Positions 60,630-64,000 of a DNA stretch of 64,000 nucleotides are shown here, in pieces. The stretch is from Candidatus Poribacteria bacterium (GTDB taxonomy: Bacteria; Poribacteria; WGA-4E; JAJDTR01): NCBI GenBank assembly GCA_028820655.1, contig JAPPIK010000020.1, positions 1-64,000 on the forward strand, written 5' to 3'. Position numbers and translations under genes: made by a program. How positions within the stretch are numbered: the first letter of the stretch is position 1; every line of letters begins with the position of its first letter. The notes under the pieces were generated by a model. That model worked only from the letters and a program-made list of their open reading frames with translations, did no database searches and was not told the DNA's origin.

Positions 60630-61958
60630 ATGGGCATTAGTCGAGCGCGACTTGGCGGCGCCAAGTTGCCGAGTCTGATTACCGAGGAAGCCGCTTTGGC
60701 AGGCACAGACACCAAGCGGCGTATGTTCAGCGCGCTCCGGGCGCGGCAGGCGGCGCGTTATGCGGTGGATGTCGTGGACGCGCGGGCGGGCTTGCCCGCA
60801 GCCGACAGCACGGGCGGGGACGACGGGAAGGTCGCCATCCGGAACGACGGGCTCTATACAATCGAGGTGACACCGCACTACGGCACCAATCCGACCGGCT
60901 CTTGGGGGACATACGACAACACCGGTTTTCGAGGATCGCACTCGCGGTACGATGTTCCTGCATCGCCGCAAGCCGGGCAAACCTACTACAACACCTCGGA
61001 TCGGACGTGGTACCGGGGCGCCGCGGCGGAAGGTTCTCGCGTGCGGTGGATTCACGCAGCGGATCCGGAGAACTGGATCGGACATTTCGATTCTCGGGAC
61101 GCGGCGCTGGCTCATGCCGGCGGCGACGGACCGGCGTACACGGGATCGGAGGTCGAAACGCTGTCGTCGTTCGCGGCGGGGAGTGACGCCTATACGGAGC
61201 GCAGGTGGGTCAGACGCTCGGATCATGAGAGAGAACGCGAGTTGATCTACGAGAATCTGGACTTTAACGACTACCTTCGACAGGCGCGTCTGCTGGACCT
61301 CCGGCGGTCAATGTCGGGCGAGCGGAATGCGTTTTTCACCTTTCACTACTTTAATCTTCCCGAGACCGTTACGGCGGAGCGTGCGTTCGTGTCGGCAACG
61401 GCGGATCACAGCGCGTCAACCGCCCATGTCAACGGGGATAACACGAGCGTGTCGTTTGCCGTCGGAGATGAGTTCCCGGATGATGTTGTGGCTTATGACG
61501 GCAAGAGACTCGTCATCGAAGGGTTGTCGAGCGGCGCGCACCGCATCGTGCGGCAAGATGGCACCACGGCATACGACGCGACGGCAGGAATAGTCACATT
61601 GCCGGTAGCATCACAGGAAGCGGGCGGAAACTTTACGGCTGGGGAGACGGTTCGCATCACGTTGACAAACCCGTTTTCGCACTCGGCATTCTCGCAGCCG
61701 ATACCGGTGGAGGAGTGGCTGGCGCTGCCGCGGTCTTGGGGTACCGCGGGAGACACGAACGCAAGGAATCTGGATCAGAAGATTTATGTGGTCATCTCGC
61801 GGTTGTCGAATACGGAATTGAGCGAGTGGAGTCATGCGCGCATGGCGTTGGGGCGTGTGACGGACTCGCAGATGGTCACGACATTTTCGCATGCACTGGA
61901 AGTGTCGGGTGGCACTACAAAGTTGGGAGTACGGGTTTATCTGCAGCGCGGGGCATGA
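60630..61958 (+). CDS. large beta-rich paralogue (copy 2), possible structural protein
   Basis: A 442-residue tandem paralogue of the 59219 protein. The ribosome site GTAGAGGAGAATTC precedes ATG, and block order is the same (MGISRARLGGAKLPSLITEE; QTYYNTSDRTWYRGAAAEGS; NPFSHSAFSQPIPVEEWLAL). The C-terminal half is more conserved than residues 260-330 (DNTSVSFAVGDEFPDDVVAY). Both are complete and without frameshifts, which argues for selection to keep two versions. Confidence 0.7.
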   Translation: MGISRARLGGAKLPSLITEEAALAGTDTKRRMFSALRARQAARYAVDVVDARAGLPAADSTGGDDGKVAIRNDGLYTIEVTPHYGTNPTGSWGTYDNTGFRGSHSRYDVPASPQAGQTYYNTSDRTWYRGAAAEGSRVRWIHAADPENWIGHFDSRDAALAHAGGDGPAYTGSEVETLSSFAAGSDAYTERRWVRRSDHERERELIYENLDFNDYLRQARLLDLRRSMSGERNAFFTFHYFNLPETVTAERAFVSATADHSASTAHVNGDNTSVSFAVGDEFPDDVVAYDGKRLVIEGLSSGAHRIVRQDGTTAYDATAGIVTLPVASQEAGGNFTAGETVRITLTNPFSHSAFSQPIPVEEWLALPRSWGTAGDTNARNLDQKIYVVISRLSNTELSEWSHARMALGRVTDSQMVTTFSHALEVSGGTTKLGVRVYLQRGA

Positions 61959-62272
61959 ATCGGCGTCCATAATCCGGAATTACGAAGGGGGTGGTGCCCA
62001 AGGGTGGCTGCACGTGCGGAAGGAGAGCGATGGTCGTCAATGTGCAAAGGACGATGCCAAGAGCGCCGATTTCCCACTTGCGAATCCCTGCGTCACGCGT
62101 TTCGTATCATGCGTGCATGCCGTTGCCAAATCCCCACAATACCAGCTTGCTTATGTACATAAAGCGAATTCTCTGTTAGACTGTCTACAATCGGATCCAC
62201 GCAACCCAAGCCATCGCGTCCGCCGCAACGTGTCATGTTCCGCGTCGCATCCCCTTCGCGAGGAGGAATCCA
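61959..62272. other. gene-free stretch before a lipoprotein gene
   Basis: 314 bp without repeat units of the main families. The plus-strand frames are out of phase with any start signal. The region ends in the strong ribosome site (CGAGGAGGAATCC) of the next gene; its promoter should lie here but is not obvious. Confidence 0.4.
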
Positions 62273-62854
62273 ATGAAACTGCTCTTAGTGCTTATCTGTC
62301 TCATCGTTCCTGTTTCAGGATGCTCCAGCACGTACGACTACATCGTTTATCGCGACGTACCGGACTCCCCTTCATTCGTAGTCCTCCCGGCAAATTCCTA
62401 CATGTCCGAAGCAACCTTCGCTATCGCAGTCGAGAAGGCGCTGATTAGCTGCTGGGTTAAAGTCGTAAGGCGCCCCGGCACCAAGCAGGTTACAACCGAG
62501 CAGGCTGCGGCAACCCTAAAGAAGGGTCAATTGCGCGATTCAAACGCGGCCGCCGCCGCGGTACAGGGTACGGATGTCAAACGAGTGGAGCATTTTCGAG
62601 AGTACGAGGACATTAGTGCCGACTACCTGGTAGAGACGTATGCCGACGAAAAGCAGGTCAGGATCTCAAACAAGGAGACGGATGAGATTCTGGCGGTGTT
62701 CTACCTTCCTGAACCGGCCCATAGATTTACCGTATATCACACGCTGAAAAACATGGGCGTTCAAGTGCATGGCCCCGAGCCAACTAAATCAGAGACGTTT
62801 TTTGACAAACGAACACCTGAAGCCAAGCACATTTCAATCACACCATCTTTTTGA
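62273..62854 (+). CDS. lipoprotein of unknown function
   Basis: A 193-residue protein. The lipoprotein signal peptide is MKLLLVLICLIVPVSGC with a VSGC lipobox; the ribosome site is GCGAGGAGGAATCC. The mature part (YDYIVYRDVPDSPSFVVLPA, VEKALISCWVKVVRRPGTKQ and SADYLVETYADEKQVRISNK) fits an alpha/beta domain of the type seen in envelope lipoproteins. It is predicted to be membrane-anchored through Cys 17. No family name is assigned. Confidence 0.75.
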   Translation: MKLLLVLICLIVPVSGCSSTYDYIVYRDVPDSPSFVVLPANSYMSEATFAIAVEKALISCWVKVVRRPGTKQVTTEQAAATLKKGQLRDSNAAAAAVQGTDVKRVEHFREYEDISADYLVETYADEKQVRISNKETDEILAVFYLPEPAHRFTVYHTLKNMGVQVHGPEPTKSETFFDKRTPEAKHISITPSF

Positions 62855-62894
62855 ATTGCTAATTCCTAAGACCGATATCTCCCTCGATCTTTGG

Positions 62895-62992
62895 AAGGGG
62901 AGACGGTGCGCATAACGTAGACAAACCCGTTTTCCCACTCGGCATTTTCGCAGCCCATAACAGTCGAGGAGTCGCTGACATTCCCGCAAGGA
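62895..62992 (+). pseudogene. decayed third copy of the large paralogue
   Basis: The sequence reads ETVRIT, a stop, then TNPFSHSAFSQPITVEESLT FPQ. It aligns with ETVRITLTNPFSHSAFSQPI of the 60630 protein, with a TAG in place of a sense codon. Only this short segment can be matched. Confidence 0.65.
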
Positions 62993-63212
62993 ATATGGAA
63001 ACCACAACGTACCAAGGTAAGCTCTACTGCGAGCCTAGACGACCTCTTAACCGGTCCTATTGGCGACACCAAGTTTCTGAGTTTGTCTGAAATCTTGAGC
63101 ATGAACGTCCCATTCTCGCAATCGCCGCCACTGCGAACGCTATGAAATTGGACGTTAATCTCGAACCTGTATTCTCGCCGCCCTTCATGGTCCCTCCTCT
63201 TTAAGAACTGTA

Positions 63213-63690
63213 ATATATAACTTGCCTTCCGCATTATCGAGCACCTAAAAGTTTGATTTCTCATGTGGCCGTGTCGCGCACCATTATTGACAGAAATGAG
63301 CCCGTTTGAAAAGTACATTTGTAGGGTGCGCACTGCGCACCAGCATTTAAAAGCCCCAGAGGGGATCAAGCGAATGGATAGTGAGTGCGATAGAGATCTT
63401 GAAGGTGTGTAGAAATGCCAGAACCCCGTGCACCTAAGCCCCAGAGGGGCAACAGGTACATAGCAGACAACAATAAAAGCACGAAAAACCTTCCTACGAA
63501 TGAACAAAATGGCTCTGCTACCGATTATTCAAACAGGCTCTAAAGCTGATGATGGAAGGGAAAAACGGTCAATCAATCGGACTCGGGGTAGTATCTCGGT
63601 GATTTTTGGTCGTTCGAGGAGATACGCCCAAGATCTAGTATGTGAGAATTTGAGATTACACAAGTCTATTATGCGGATGATAAGTATAAC
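63213..63690. mobile_element. 460-bp element with imperfect inverted ends, copy 2
   Basis: It starts 'aacttgccttccgcattatc' and ends 'attatgcggatgataagtat'. It aligns with 20214-20668 through 'tgacagaaatgagcccgttt' and 'gagattacacaagtctatta'. The middle holds B (tttgtagggtgcgcactgcg) and 35-bp units. This copy carries a 35-bp insertion (about 63365-63399) where copy 1 has an uninterrupted hairpin (agccccagcggggcga). No coding sequence. Confidence 0.6.
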
Positions 63691-63771
63691 TTTAGTCGGT
63701 GTTGTGTTGAGGATTCATGAGCGCCTCTATGTCTTCTTCGGCACACACCACTGAATGACACAGGCACATTC

Positions 63772-64000
63772 ATGATGATCCAACTCCGGAAGCGACGGAC
63801 ATGCGCCATCATTGCTATCGTTGTGCTGGGAGCCGCGGTCGGCGCTTTTCTGCATTGGCGCACACGCCAACCCCCGCCCCCGACGACCGTCTATGTCATG
63901 CCGGAGCCGAACCCCGACCGCGCCAAAATCCTCGATGACATGACGCGCGCCAGCAAGCATACCTTCCGCCGCCCCAAGCCGGAACAGAACGCGACACCCC
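63772..64000 (+). CDS. N-terminus of a membrane-anchored protein, cut by the window edge
   Basis: MMIQLRKRRTCAIIAIVVLG AAVGAFLHW begins with a positive N-terminus and one TM helix. It continues with a proline-rich stretch (RTRQPPPPTTVYVMPEPNPD) and a charged region. The frame is open to base 64000. The start lacks a good ribosome site; ATG 63775 is equally possible. The opposite-strand frames listed here are less likely, since they lack a hydrophobic start. Function unknown. Confidence 0.5.
   Translation, partial: MMIQLRKRRTCAIIAIVVLGAAVGAFLHWRTRQPPPPTTVYVMPEPNPDRAKILDDMTRASKHTFRRPKPEQNATP

Overview
The window looks like a contig from a bacterium of the sponge-associated or marine Candidatus Poribacteria type. 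This is an inference from gene content, because no rRNA or marker gene is present. The support is: secreted WD40 and leucine-rich-repeat proteins ending in dockerin-type DxNxDGxV repeats; a C-terminal sorting-like domain of the 'YPNPFNPETWIPY' type; a PhyH-family dioxygenase; a BNR sialidase; a LamG protein; many small one-TM proteins with coiled coils or charged tails; and a very high density of short dispersed repeats. UGA, UAG and UAA all end ordinary genes here.

Layout. 1-910: dispersed repeats. 911-4699: a restriction-modification-like cluster (C5 methylase, GHKL/MORC-type ATPase with a nuclease-like tail, Vsr-type nuclease). 4700-9590: accessory debris with an integrase fragment, a Panacea-RelE toxin-antitoxin pair, a solitary HicB and short unknown genes. 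9590-11832: an isolated terminase pair (terS, terL) preceded by a possible short leader RNA. 12454-14964: a secreted WD40-dockerin protein split by an in-frame TAG. 15455-18439: a family of small membrane-anchored proteins including a decayed paralogue. 18820-22531: sialidase, small membrane proteins, a transposase remnant and PhyH. 22779-31779: three tandem 800-residue LRR proteins on the minus strand. 32519-37052: two tandem WD40 proteins on the minus strand. 39670-44898: three periplasmic-binding lipoproteins, with a fourth at 53078-54268; no permease or ATPase genes accompany them. 45172-50537: a shuffled accessory block with a HicB-HicA fusion, duplicated small genes, a DUF3800 fragment and an ApeA-like HEPN protein. 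50888-55733: paralogous pairs of small membrane proteins and an unknown two-gene unit. 56044-64000: a LamG protein, two units behind matching sigma70-type promoters, a pair of long paralogues that may be structural proteins of a mobile element, a lipoprotein, and a gene cut by the right edge.

The most unusual signal is in the intergenic DNA. Most gaps are packed with several families of hairpin repeats. Many share a (T/C)GTAGG end, and a separate unit of about 35 bp repeatedly sits inside their loops. At two sites this unit lies inside another repeat and is flanked by short direct repeats. A second element of about 460 bp has imperfect inverted ends and occurs twice. The genes show the same plasticity: tandem paralogues with uneven divergence, in-register coiled-coil expansion, chimeric gene ends and two single-codon interruptions.
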